Part shown: positions 45,165 through 56,423 of the stretch, piece after piece
Position numbering within the stretch: position 1 is the first letter of the stretch
Layout of the letters: each line of letters opens with the position of its first letter
Origin: Pleodorina starrii
Taxonomy: Eukaryota > Chlorophyta > Chlorophyceae > Chlamydomonadales > Volvocaceae
NCBI GenBank assembly: GCA_030267565.1
Contig: BRXU01000020.1
Coordinates: 434,001 to 498,000, forward strand
Length of the DNA: 64,000 nt
Direction of reading: 5' to 3'
Position numbers and translations under genes: made by a program
The notes under the pieces: model-generated
Databases searched by the model: none
The model's input: the letters and a program-made list of their open reading frames with translations, nothing else
Told to the model about the DNA's origin: nothing

Positions 45165-48112
45165 ATGACGGACGAACGCCGCGTGGATATGGTGCGCCTG
45201 GTCGGGTATGTGGAGCAGCAGCTTGGTGGGGACCTGAGTGCCGTTGCGGGGGGTTCCGGAGCGCCACGGTGTCCGAGTAAACTCCCTACCCGTAGCGGTC
45301 GCAACTCAGCTCCCCACGAACCGAACCGCAGCGCGTCCCGATGCCGAGAATCATCAGCTATATGGGCGCCTCTTCCCGAATTGGGTTGCCACGTCGCACG
45401 TAAATGGCAGACGCTAGCGCCCGTCTAAGCGTGCCGGAGGGCGGCCCGCATGGAAGGCCGCAATCCTCGGGGCAGGAGAGCTCCAGGGCCCCTGCGACGC
45501 ACAGCGGCCGGCCGTCCGCGTGGAACTCCCAGGCGCCGCATCACACCCCGCCACACCACGCCGTGCCACACCGCACCACATCGCACCGCGCCGCACCGCG
45601 CCGCGCCGCAACCTCTCCCTCGCCACACCTCCTCGCTCGCGTGACCGACCCCCGACCCCTCCCTGCCTCCCTCCCACTCTCCCTCCGTCCCCATCCTCTC
45701 CCTCCCTCTCTCTATCTATCTCCAGGGAGGAACGGGTGTACGACAGGGAGGCGCTTCTGGGCCGGGACGCGTCGTCCGTGTTTCCCTCCCTGGCGCGGCA
45801 GCAGCAGGAGGACGAGGCGGCGGCGGGGTCGGGGGCGATTCTCGAGGCGCTGGGGGCCAGGAAGTTCATTTCGGAAACCGAGGTGAGGTGTGCGCGGGCG
45901 AGGTTGTCTGCGGCTAGGCCGGATCCCGGGAGCACGGATGGGCGGGGGGAAAAGGGTGGCTCAAGTGCGGCGGGCGTGGGCTGGGTTTTGTTGAGTGGGT
46001 GGGCGCGGAGGATGTTGAGTGCGGTGGACGCTGGTTGGTCTTTGTTGGAACGCGCTGCCCCCTTCCCTGCCCCGCACCCCTTCCTAACCCCCGTCCAACC
46101 CTCCCTACCCCCCACCCCCAACCCTCGCGTGTCTCCACCCCTCGCTTGCCTCTCTCCCACCCCTCCACGAACGCCTCCGCCCCACGCCTCCGCCCCTCCT
46201 CCCCGCAGCTTGAGACCCTCCGCGCCGGCCGGGGAGTGACGGCGGACGATGGGGCGGTGGCTGTGGACAAGCCGCTGGCGGAGATCCTGCGGGAGCGAAA
46301 GGCGAGGAGGGGGGTTTGAAGAGTGAATTTGCAACAATGAAACAAGAAGCCCTGCGGACGTTGTAGGCGAGGAGGGGGGAGGGGCCCTGGCTGGGCGGGG
46401 CGGCGCGGGGCGGGGCGGGGCGGGGGGGGGGGCGGGGCGGGGCCCGGGGAACTGGTGATTGGTGGGGCGGGTGTCAAAGGTGCTCCCGCAGCGGTGGAAC
46501 GGAGAGGAGGTGTGGCCACGTTTGGGAAGGTGGTGGTGGGCGGGTTGGTTGATACGTCGCCGCGGCTCGCCTTTCCTACGCCCCGTCTGCCCATCGGCCC
46601 TTCTGCCCATTGGCCCTCTCTTGCCCATCGGCCCGGCTGCCTATTGGCCCTCTCTTGCCCATCGGCCCGGCTGCCTATTGGCCCTCTTCCACAACCGCGT
46701 GCAGGCTGCCAAGGACGCGGAGCACGCGGAGAAGTGGAAGCAGATGAAGGTGAGGGAGGCTGTAGTCTCATCTCCACTGCTCCCTCCTTCCCCGGCCTAT
46801 CCGAGGGTCTGTGTCTTGCGGCCCCCCGTCTCCTGCGTCTCCCCCGTCCCCCTGCGTCTCCCCCGTCCCGCTGCTTCTCCTTTTTTTCTTGTCTACCCCG
46901 TCCCGGCCCCCGACCACTATCACTCCCTGACCCCCGACCACTATCACTCCCTGACCCCCGACCACTATCACTCCCTGACCCCCGACCACTATCACTCCCT
47001 GACCCCCGACCACTATCACTCCCTGACCCCCGACCAGATCGGCAAGAACCGGCCGCTTGACCCCGAGGAGCTCCAGTTCCTAGACGCGGTGGCGGCTGCG
47101 GAGGCGGAGCGGGAGAAGGCGTGGAGCGAGATGGAGAGGGCGGAGCTGGAGGCGTTCAAAGCGGTAGGGGTGGGGGAGTGTTGGTTGGGCGGGTGGGTGG
47201 GATGGGAGGGCGGGCTTCGGGGTCGGGGAGAGATTGGGGGAGCGAGGAGATCGACTGTTGTCCTTGACAGGGGGGGGTGATTTTCATTACCCTCACATTC
47301 GCCCGCCGCCGCGAGAGCCTCTCGCTCGCCGGCCCATCGACCCCCACGCGCCCACGGGCCCACGCGCCCACCTGGCCCTCTCGATCCAATTGATCCAATG
47401 TTTCCCCCGATGATGCCTTCGGATGGCTGTGGCTGCATATGCTTGCCCCTCTTGACCCATCCATTAGCCAACCGACCCGTTGGCCAACGGGAGTCGGTTG
47501 GCTAATGGATACGTCGGCCAACCGACCCGCTGACCTGTTTCCCCCAATGATGCCTCCGGATGGCTGCGGGGGCCGGATGTGATGTGGTTCAGGCGGTGAG
47601 GGAGCGCTCGGTGGAGCCGGAGGCGGGGCCGGGGCCGGCAGCGGCGGGCTCGGCGCCAAAGGTGCGGAGAAGAAGGGGAGGGGGAGGGAGGGAGGGGGAA
47701 GCGGAGAGTGAGGGGAAGGGGGCAGAGAGGGGAAGGGCGGCAGAGAGGGCGCAGCGGGTGGGGCGGGCAGGGGTTGCACAGCAGCAGGAGCGAAGTGGAG
47801 CGCGGCGAGGCGATGATCGGGCGGTACCCCCCCCCCCCGATGGCCCCGGGGCAGGATATCCATAATTCCATATACCGTATTATGGAGGCATGGCAGGATG
47901 TCGGCCGTCGGTGTCCTGTCGATGCATATGCGCACCTATGCCTATTGCTGCAACTGCTGCTGCTACTGCGGTTGTTGCTGCTGCTGCTGCCGTTTTGATT
48001 GCTGCGACTGACCTACCGCCGTCCGTCAACGCTCGGTCGCGACCACTGCCGTACGTCGTTCGCCAGGCTGACCCACGGGTCCCCAGCGTCGTCGCCACGG
48101 CGGCCGCGCGCC

Positions 48113-48143
<31 letters not shown>

Positions 48144-49588
48144 GGCGCCGTCGAAGCCCGTCCTGAAGCCCCTGGTCAAGGTCAAACCGAAAGCTGTAGG
48201 TGTTTGCGTGTTTCGCGCTGCCTGTGCGCGTGTGGGTGTGGGTGCGCGTGTGGGTATGTGTGTGCGTGTGGGTGTGGGTGTGGGTGTGGGTGCGCGTGTG
48301 GGTGTGCGAGTGGGTATGTGTATGCGCGTGTGTATGCGCGTGTGGGTGCGCGTGTGGGTGCGCATGTGGGTGCGCGTGTGGGTGCGCGTGTGGGTGTGCG
48401 TGTGGGTATGTGTATGCGCGTGTGGGTGCGCGTGTGGGTGTGCGTGTGGGTATGTGTATGCGCGTGTGGGTGTGGGTGCGCGTGTGGGTATGTGTATGCG
48501 CGTGCGCGTGTGGGTGCGCGTGTGGGTTTGTGTATGCGCGTGTGGGTGTGGGTGCGTGTGTGGGTGTGGGTGCGCGTGTGGGTGCGCGTGTGGGTATGTG
48601 GGTGCGCGTGTGGGTGCGCGTGTGGGTATGTGTATGCGCGTGTGGGTGTGGGTGTGGGTGTGCGTGTGGGTATGTGTATGCGCGTGTGTATGCGCGTGTG
48701 GGTGCGCGTGTGGGTGCGCGTGTGGGTGTGCGTGTGGGTATGTGTATGCGCGTGTGGGTGCGCGTGTGGGTGTGCGTGTGGGTATGTGTATGCGCGTGTG
48801 GGTGTGGGTGCGCGTGTGGGTATGTGTATGCGCGTGCGCGTGTGGGTGCGCGTGTGGGTATGTGTATGCGCGTGTGGGTGTGGGTGCGTGTGTGGGTGTG
48901 GGTGCGCGTGTGGGTGCGCGTGTGGGTATGTGGGTGCGCGTGTGGGTGCGCGTGTGGGTATGTGTATGCGCGTGTGGGTGCGCGTGTGGGTGTGCGTGTG
49001 GGTATGTGTATGCGCGTGTGGGTGCGCGTGTGGGTGTGCGTGTGGGTATGTGTATGCGTGTGTGGGTTGTGCAAGTATTCGTTCCGCTCCGCTCCTCGGG
49101 GCCGCGGCGGGGCCGGCGGGCGGGGCGGGCGGACCTACCGGTATGTTGGGTTCAGCTGTCGTCGTGCATGCAGGTGCGGTGACTGCAACTGAGGATGATG
49201 TGGGTCCTGCATTCGACGTTACCGTACATTCGGCGTTTACACCGTCCGTCCGTCCGTCGTCCGTCCGCCGGCCGTCCGTTCCATTCGGTGTTTGCTGCCG
49301 CCGCAGGTCGCGGCACCAGCGGCGACAAACAAGGACGCCAAAGAGGGCCCTGGCGCAAGTACGGCAGGAGGGAGTACGGCGGCGGCCGCGGAGCCGCCCT
49401 CTAAGAAAGCCAGGACGGCGGCGGAGGGGGGGAAGGAGGATGGCGCTGCCGTGGGCACGGGGGTGGGGAGGGTGGCGGAAGGCGCGGCGGCGCCCGGGGG
49501 CGGCGGTGGAGGCGGCGGCGGCGGAGGAGGAGGAGGAGCGCTGGCGGCGCTGGTTGGGGGTTACGGCTCGGGCTCGGATTCGGACTGA
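45165..49588 (+). CDS. PSME3IP1: NIP30 / FAM192A family protein (8 exons, 313 aa)
   Basis: Exons 45165-45205, 45726-45882, 46209-46301, 46705-46749, 47038-47163, 47593-47661, 48067-48195 and 49307-49588 join in frame. The NIP30 domain spans about residues 60-154: KFISETELETLR, then KPLAEILRERK, AAKDAEHAEKWKQMK and NRPLDPEELQFLDAV. This is the order seen in human FAM192A/PIP30, a nuclear partner of the proteasome activator PA28-gamma. The end ALAALVGGYGSGSDSD resembles the Ser/Asp-rich C-terminus of the family, and PSKKARTA may be a nuclear signal. Exon 3 ends at a GC donor (gcgagg), chosen because it gives the family-consistent RERK-AAKD join. Exon 1 is the least certain; an alternative start at 45404 exists. 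Long Ala and Gly runs are species-specific. Confidence 0.82.
46907..47037 (+). repeat. 24-bp minisatellite ending at a splice acceptor
   Basis: Five full units starting cccccgaccactatcactcc plus a partial sixth that becomes the acceptor of NIP30 exon 5 (cccccgaccag before 47038). The unit is a multiple of three and stays open in the exon frame (HYHSLTPD repeated), but the family-consistent join skips it. Confidence 0.9.
48200..49070 (+). repeat. Large GTGTGGGTGCGC minisatellite in intron 7 of the NIP30-like gene
   Basis: About 870 bp of 6- and 12-bp units (gtgtgggtgcgc, gtgtgggtatgt) with larger blocks repeated inside the array. The strand is strongly G/T-biased. Open frames of several hundred codons exist on both strands, and all are artefacts of the repeat. 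Confidence 0.96.
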
Positions 49589-50253
49589 CCGCGGGGGACT
49601 CGAATTTGAAACTGGTTTAGGGGGGAATGGGCGCGTTCGGATTTGTGCGGGGCAAGGGGCCCACCCTGATCTGATCTGTTCTGATCTCACCTGATCTGAT
49701 CTATCTTCCTCCCAGAACGAGTTTGAACGGCCCTTCTTTCGGAGGGCAGATGGCCTTGAGCTCGCTGTGACCACCACTATACTATGGCTTGTGCTATCGC
49801 TACTCTGTGGCTGGTTCTGTTACGACGGCGGCGGCTGCGTCCTACTGCTACTCGGGGGGGGGGGACAAGGGAGATGCCGCAGCAGCAGGAGTTTTGTGGG
49901 GGTAAGAAGAATTATACCGCAGCGAAGGGACGCAGGCGACCGAGTTTTTTGGGGATTTCACGCGGTTACATCTGGTTTTCAGGGAACGCATCGTACGTCA
50001 GTTGGTCGTTGACATCAGTTGACACCTCAGTAAAACAACGATCCAACAACCAAGCCCGGTTCAGCTTCCCATTTTGTGGCTTCGCACAATATGTCCAGAG
50101 CGTTGACGAATTTATGTTTCTCTTACGCCTAAAGTCACTCAAACTTAGGACATGAAGGCCGCGTAGAAATATATTATGAAGCGCTGCTCCGCAAGCATAA
50201 TTTGCTCATTTCAGTGAACTCTTTTGTGACCATTTAAATAAAATTAAGCTATC

Positions 50254-53200
50254 ATGCGATCGATCAGTTTGACCGGCTTTATGCGCGTCGCGGACGCCTG
50301 CGCCACAGCCACATCGCTCATGCCTGCGCCATGGCTGCCGGCGCAGCTGCTGCCGCTGCTCGCCACAACTTCTCAGGCACGAGATCTAGAGCCCATGCTG
50401 GCGCTGGGCTGGGTCGGTCTCCGCCTTTCCCATCCTCTCCCAGCATCTCTGTGCAGTCCATCCCAGCCATGCTCGGCGGCCCGGATCCACACGAGCTCAG
50501 CGCAGCAGTCGCCGGACCCACCCTCCTGCCCAACCTCCCCCTCCCCAGCCTCCTGCGCGTCATCCTCTTCCTCCTTCGCCGCTGACGCCTCCGCCGCTGC
50601 CGTCGTCATCCCAAACCCCGTCCCGGGTGGCGTTGAGCCTGAGGGTGGCGACGGAGGGCCTTCATCGTCGTCGGCGGCGGCGACGGCGGCGGCGGCGCAA
50701 GTGCCGCTGGTCCCGGGCACGTACTTTCGCGTGGCTGCCGGGGGATCTGCCGTACGGATCGATCACGTGGCGGGCTGGAGCGACGTCGCGACGCTGCGGG
50801 TGCGTCGGGCCGTTTATGGTACAACTCTTGTCATCCGCTGCCTGGGGCTTACCTGAGATGGTAGATTAGATTGCATGTGTTTTGCAAGCAACAATGCAAA
50901 TACCCGAATGCGGCTGCAAGGTACGTGGGCATCAAGCTTTTGGACGCTACATGCTTTAAACACATCCGTTTGACATCGCCGTCTCGCGTCGCGTGAATGA
51001 AAACCCACAGGGCCGGCCGGCCGGCGGGGGATTCTGGTCGACTTCGCCAGCCAGCGTCGATTCGATACCTGGGCCGAGCAGTACGGCAGGTGTACGGCAG
51101 GTGTACGGTAGGTTGTGGGCCCCTTCAGCCTCCGTGCCGGCGCTTGCCTTGCTGCTGCGGCAGCGGGCGCCGATGTCGCCACATACACAAGAGGCCTGAC
51201 AGGTGTACATCATTTAACGTGCAAACGCGCGCGCAGATGTACGGCAAAATGTACGACAAGACGCCGGGGCCGACGACGGCGGGCTGCTGCAGCTGGACGT
51301 TCCGGAGAAGTGGATCGGCTTTGACATCTGCACGTCGGGTACGGCGCGTTGCGGTGCCGTACGACACGGCAAACACGTGCCAAATCACACCACGAGCGCG
51401 GTCCTTGACTGTTGAGGCGGCGGGACCGCCTTCAGACCCCCCCCAACGCGCCCCCCAAAGCGCAAAAGGGAAGCGGTGCACGGCTTGCCGGCCTGCCTGC
51501 GTTGGGCTTGAGCCAAAGTCCAATTGCGGTGTCTGGGGGGTGACTGTGGTGGTCGGTACTTGACCGCTTTCTGCTGCGCGCCTCTGGAGGGGCTGTCGGC
51601 TCTTATACCGACACTTTCCCCTTTGTTGCTCCGGTGCTTCGTGTTCGCGCCCTGCGGGCTTGCCGTACCGTACGGCATCTGCGCTCGCCCTGCCCACGTC
51701 CCCGCCCCCTCCCCAGGTCGGCCGGTCTCTGTGTCCAAGTTGAGTGAGGCGGATCTGCGGGTCACCACCAGCGGGGCGCCAGTGACCCTTGGGTCGGTGC
51801 GGGCGCTGCGGGTCGAGATCGACACCACCGCCTCGGTCGCCGGGCCGGATGGCGACGGCGACAGCGTCGGTGGCGCAGCGGCGGCGGGATCGATTACGGC
51901 AAGTGTTGCATCGAAGTGTAACGCGAGCATAACGTGTTGTAATGAATTGCTTGTTACGTGAGCTTGTCTGTTTATTTGTTTGTTGTCGACTTTTGTTAAC
52001 GGGTGTTACACTGTGGGCGACTCGCCCTGAGACAGGACGAGCACCGGGGGCCCTGACCGGGCCGAGACACAGCGCAGGGGCGGGCGCGCGGCTACGTCCG
52101 TCTGTTCCGCCGCGCGCGCCTCACTCCCTCACTCGCGTCAGCCAGGGGCACCCACCACGGCCCCTGGCCAACCAACTCAGCGGCGCAGACGACTGCGGGC
52201 CGCGCTTAGCGGGAGCCACGCGAGAGGCGTCACACACCTCAACCAAAAACGCCCTACCAAGACTAGCTACCACCCCCCACCTGGCCAGCCTCCTCGCGCG
52301 CTCACGGGGCTCTAGAGCTCTACGCAAAGAGTGCCTCTGAACGCCCTCTACCCCTGGGGCAGGGGCCCACGACAACGGGGCGGCACCACCGCAGCCCAGA
52401 AAAAAAACGAGGCAAGGGAAAGCCCACCTAGGCCCCCAGACAAGGTCCCTCACGAGAACGAGGGGCTGAGTCCCCTCACCAAGGGCTCCCACGAAAGCCA
52501 GCACAGCAAGGAGCCCAACTGCCACAACGAACACGACAACCAAGGTGCTGCTGCAGGAACCGCTCACTAAAGCACCCAACCACTCGTTGGCCCGCCAGGC
52601 GGCCTCCTCCTGGGGGCTACAGGTTCCCCGACACTGCCCAGCGCGGGGCAAAACAAACACCCACGGCCGCGGGGGGGATGACAAGCCGGCGCGGCGCCCC
52701 CCTGGAAAACCCACTACGGGGCACGACTTTTGTGTTTGTCGTTGTTTTTGTTTTTGCTACGGCGGTGAGCCGGTGACACGGACCCTCGGAAGGATACCTA
52801 CCGGTACCTATGATGAGCTGTAGCGGGCCAGCGGGCCTTTCGTGCACTGAAGCGGAGAGACGGTCCCGACCTCCGGGGACGAAGGAAAGTGCACGGGAAA
52901 GTGGTTGCGATGGTTGTACAGTGGGCTCAAGTCCCTGAGAAGAATAGAGGGCCAGCGGGCCATGCACTGAAGTGTAAAACCCTGCAATCACCGACCCACG
53001 GGTCAGACCACCACCGCTTTGGTGTGTATGCCCGCCCGCTGCTGCGCGCTGCCGTCGCAGGGCGGTGAGGTCAGCGGGACGAGCATTTCCGTAACCGCCG
53101 CGGGGCCCATCAGAGTACGGCGCCTCGTGGGCGGCAGCATGCGTCTGGCGACCTGTACGACAGGGCCCTGTACGACCGTGTCGGCGCCGATGGCGGTGGC

Positions 53201-54554
53201 GGCGGTGGCGGCGGCGGCGGTGGCGGCGCCAGCTGCGGCATCTGGAATCGAGCTGGGTGCGGTGTACGGCGGACGGCTCCAGCTCAGCACAGGTACGAAA
53301 AGCGACGGCGGGCTGGCACGGCATTCGCGGTGTGCCCTTACTGAGCCAGTCAGTACGGCTTTTGCCACACCATACGGCATGCCTTGTCGTACTACCGTAC
53401 ATTTGCGGCCTCGCAATAACCTTGTCCACACACTACCGGGACCCGATCCGCGTCGGTCAAACTCGTACCAACTTGTGATGCACTTTTGACAAAATTTGCA
53501 AAATTACTGTGATATTGACTTGGCAGACGGCGGCGCGGTCCGAATCGGGACGCTGGACTGTGGCGGCGCCGCCGCCGTCGCCGCCGCCGCCGCCACCGCC
53601 GACGGCAGTTTGCCCGGCGACGGCCGTGCCGGCGCGCTGCCGCAGCAGCCCGGCGACGGCGGCTCCGCCGCCGCCTCCGCAAACATCCAGTCGTACTGCG
53701 GCGCCGAGGTCCTGTCGTACGGCGGCGCCGTCACTCTAGACGGCCTGGAGGGTGACGCGATAGTGGACAGCGGCGGCGGCGCCATCACGGTACGGAAACG
53801 GTAACTGTACGGCACTACGCACAGGGCCCCTTTGCACGACGCCAGGCCCGCAGCGTGCATCGGATGCGCCCTGCTTGATGCTCGTTGTAACATTGGCCGG
53901 TGGCGGTGGCGGTAGTGTACGGGTTTGACACGATCAGCGCTCCCTGGGCGTGCCGGCTGTGGGGCTGCGGGCCACTTCCTCACCCTCGCGAGGTCGCGAC
54001 CCACCTCACCTCACCTCACCTGCCTCACCCTCGCGACCCACCTCACCTCACCTTACCTCACCTCACCCTCGCGACCCACGGGTCATTTCGGCCTCCGTGC
54101 TCCGTCGTCCGCCCGCCAGGTGTTGGTCCAGCCGGGTCTCCGCTGCGCCCGCCTGGCCAGCGGCGGCGGCCCCGTGGAGGTGGCGTTGGCCCCGGGTACG
54201 GCATTGCGGCGGCTGGAAGTACGACGAGCGGCGACGGCGGTGTCGGTGCAGCCAGGTACGAGCGGGCTGGCGGGCTGGCGGGCTGGCGGGCTGGCGGGCG
54301 GGTGGGCGGGTGGGCAGGACTCGGCCTCGTGGCACCCGGCCTCGTGGTCCGTTCGCCAACGGTGCCCTCGTTTCCTTCGACTAAGGTTCGTCATTCTTTG
54401 GCGCCTCCTCAGTCCTCACGGTTGCAACCCCGTCTGACAGCTTGTCGGTCTGCCGGCTTGAACTGTCATTCTAAAACCCTTAAACCCTAAAACCTAGAAC
54501 CCTCATCCCCGCATGGTCGCAGACCTGGCGCGGCATTTGGAGCCGCTTCCGCCG

Positions 54555-54587
<33 letters not shown>

Positions 54588-55252
54588 TCCTCATCGTCGT
54601 CGTCGTCGTCGGCGGCGGCGGCGCCGCTGCAGGGCGGCGGTCCAGGGGAGGACGCTGCCCTGGCGGGCGAGCGGCGGGAGGCGGGTGTCTGGGCGGCAAA
54701 GCTGGTTTCGGAGGCGGAGGGCAGCGGCAGGGGCGCGGGCAGGTGCGGCAGGGTCGGAACGGCGGGGTGGCGGATGTGGGGGTTTGCGGGTACGAGGGCC
54801 AGAGCAGCTGGGGGTCCCCCCACGGGAAGGCGGTATCAACTTCGTATTGTACAACATTGTACAACATTGTAACTCCCCGACGGGGGAAGGTGGGCATCAC
54901 TGATGGCGTGGAGCATCGCCCCGCTTGGCGGTGCGGTTTGGGCGCTGTCTGCTTGTCTGTCGGTCTCAGACTCAATTATTCAATTTTTTGCGACGTCCCA
55001 TGTTCCCAAACGAGATTCGGGTGCTCGTCCTTCTGCGCCAGGGGCGGCAGCAGCGGCGGCGGCGGCGGCGGCGTGTTGGTTGTGGACGCGGGCGGCGGCG
55101 GCGGCGTGTTGGTTGTGGACGCGGGCGGCGGCGCCGTCAGCCTCCGCCGACTGGGCTGGATGGAGGCGCTGCGAGCCAAGATGGAGCAACGCGCCAGCGG
55201 CAGCAGCAGTACCAGTAGCAGTAGCGACCGAGGCAGTGGCAGTAGCGGCTGA
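50254..55252 (+). CDS. FAM185A-like DUF4097 protein (8 exons, 636 aa)
   Basis: Exons 50254-50818, 51237-51338, 51717-51898, 53061-53292, 53527-53789, 54120-54255, 54523-54742 and 55042-55252 join in frame to a TGA. The middle of the protein (residues about 155-490) alternates short strands with Gly turns, as in the DUF4097 beta-solenoid of FAM185A and bacterial putative adhesins: LLQLDVPEKWIGFDICTSG, ADLRVTTSGAPVTLGSVRAL, GTSISVTAAGPIRVRRL and EVLSYGGAVTLDGLEGDAIV. The function of the family is unknown. The N-terminal 90 residues are Ser/Pro/Ala-rich with few acidic residues and could be an organelle-targeting sequence. Exon 3 ends at a GC donor (gcaagt). Exon 8 contains a 39-bp coding duplication (VLVVDAGGG twice). 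The first exon boundary is uncertain: a stronger GT lies at 50800 but breaks the frame. A LINE fragment sits in intron 3. Confidence 0.72.
51997..52723 (-). mobile_element. 5'-truncated LINE copy with 10-bp target duplication
   Basis: About 727 bp nearly identical to the 3' end of the LINE at 8997-9726, in the same orientation. It is bracketed by CGACTTTTGT at 51987-51996 and 52724-52733. It contains only 3' untranslated sequence; the 197-codon minus-strand ORF shared by both copies has no known domain. It lies in intron 3 of the FAM185A-like gene, antisense to it. Confidence 0.93.
54473..54505 (+). repeat. Degenerate telomere-like motif
   Basis: Imperfect CCCTAAA/CCTAAAAC units (taaaaccctt, aaaccctaaa, acctagaac), in intron 6 of the FAM185A-like gene just before exon 7. 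They are similar to, but less regular than, the motif at 18648-18669. Confidence 0.45.
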
Positions 55253-56423
55253 TGTGTCAAGGGCGTGCCTGCGGCAGCGGCGCCAGCGGATACTGCGCCA
55301 AGCGGCTGAGACAACAGCGGTTAGTAGTACGATCGTAGCGGTTGGCGTCCAGGATCCCGGAAATGAGTGTTATTCGGAATGTCGAGCCGGCGGTGGCACG
55401 ACTTGGTTCGGTCAGTTGGGAAAGGCCGGTGCGGCCGGGCGAGCTGGTTATCTGGCTGGCGGCGAAGTGGCGGTTGGCGGTTGGCAGTTGCAGGTTGCAG
55501 CTGTCGTATCTATCGCTGTCGATGGCGGGTGGGCGGATGGATGGGTAGGAGGTAGGCGGGAGGGTACATGTGCCGCGGGTCGTTGATGGGACGTGCCGCG
55601 ATTGCAGTTCAATGGGTAAGCGAGCCAAGGGACGGCGATCAGGGAGGTGGGAGGTTCAGGTACGATCCTGGACGGTTTCGGGGCTGTGAGGTGCCGCCAA
55701 GCCCAACGCGTGGTTTCGCTTTGCTTTGGAGCAAATGGGATTTTTCCGCTACGACACGGGGCTTATGCGTTGGTGCGTGCGGATCGGGCTCCCTTGCGTC
55801 GCCTGTTGTTTGGGCCAAAATCACCTACCGAGTGGTGGCCCGCCAGCAGCGTTTCACGAGGAATTTTGGTGGCTGCGTTTGCGCACGCAACTTCAAATAC
55901 TAGGTAGCTAACCAAGAATGCGCACTGAGGCAGGCGCCAGGTTGGGGCCCAGTTACTCTCTGTGAGAACCGAGAGCGTTTCGAACGTGTTCCTGTGAACG
56001 CGGAATGTCGGAATATTTACTGTTGCGCGGAATTCGACAGTTATATAATGCTCGTTATGCAAGACCACATATGTTTCTGTTCTTTGCAACGCGCAAACGC
56101 TCGAGGTCATTCAGGTTCAACTTGATGGAGTAGGGAGCACAGGGGAGCACCAGTCATGAGCCGCACGACATGAAACTAAAATCCCGGGGAAACCCCTTTT
56201 GCACGATGAAAACATTTTCCGCGTTTCGGAACAGAAGTGCGTCACAAAAAAATTTCTTACATAATTGGACGCTTTTGTAACCGGCTGAACCGGTAACTTT
56301 GGGGTCACACCTCACACGACTTTCGCTTCCTACCCTAGCCAGTTTTATTTGCCCTTCATCTAAATCGCTATGTCATAATCGCCTGTAAGCGTTTCTTTTG
56401 TGTGGGGCAAGCGGCTTCGCGCC

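Noticed and set aside
48013..49777. ORFs up to 531 codons rich in His/Thr/Pro or Val/Cys/Gly
   Set aside because: They follow the 6- and 12-bp minisatellite in the NIP30-like intron on both strands. The family-consistent exons skip it.
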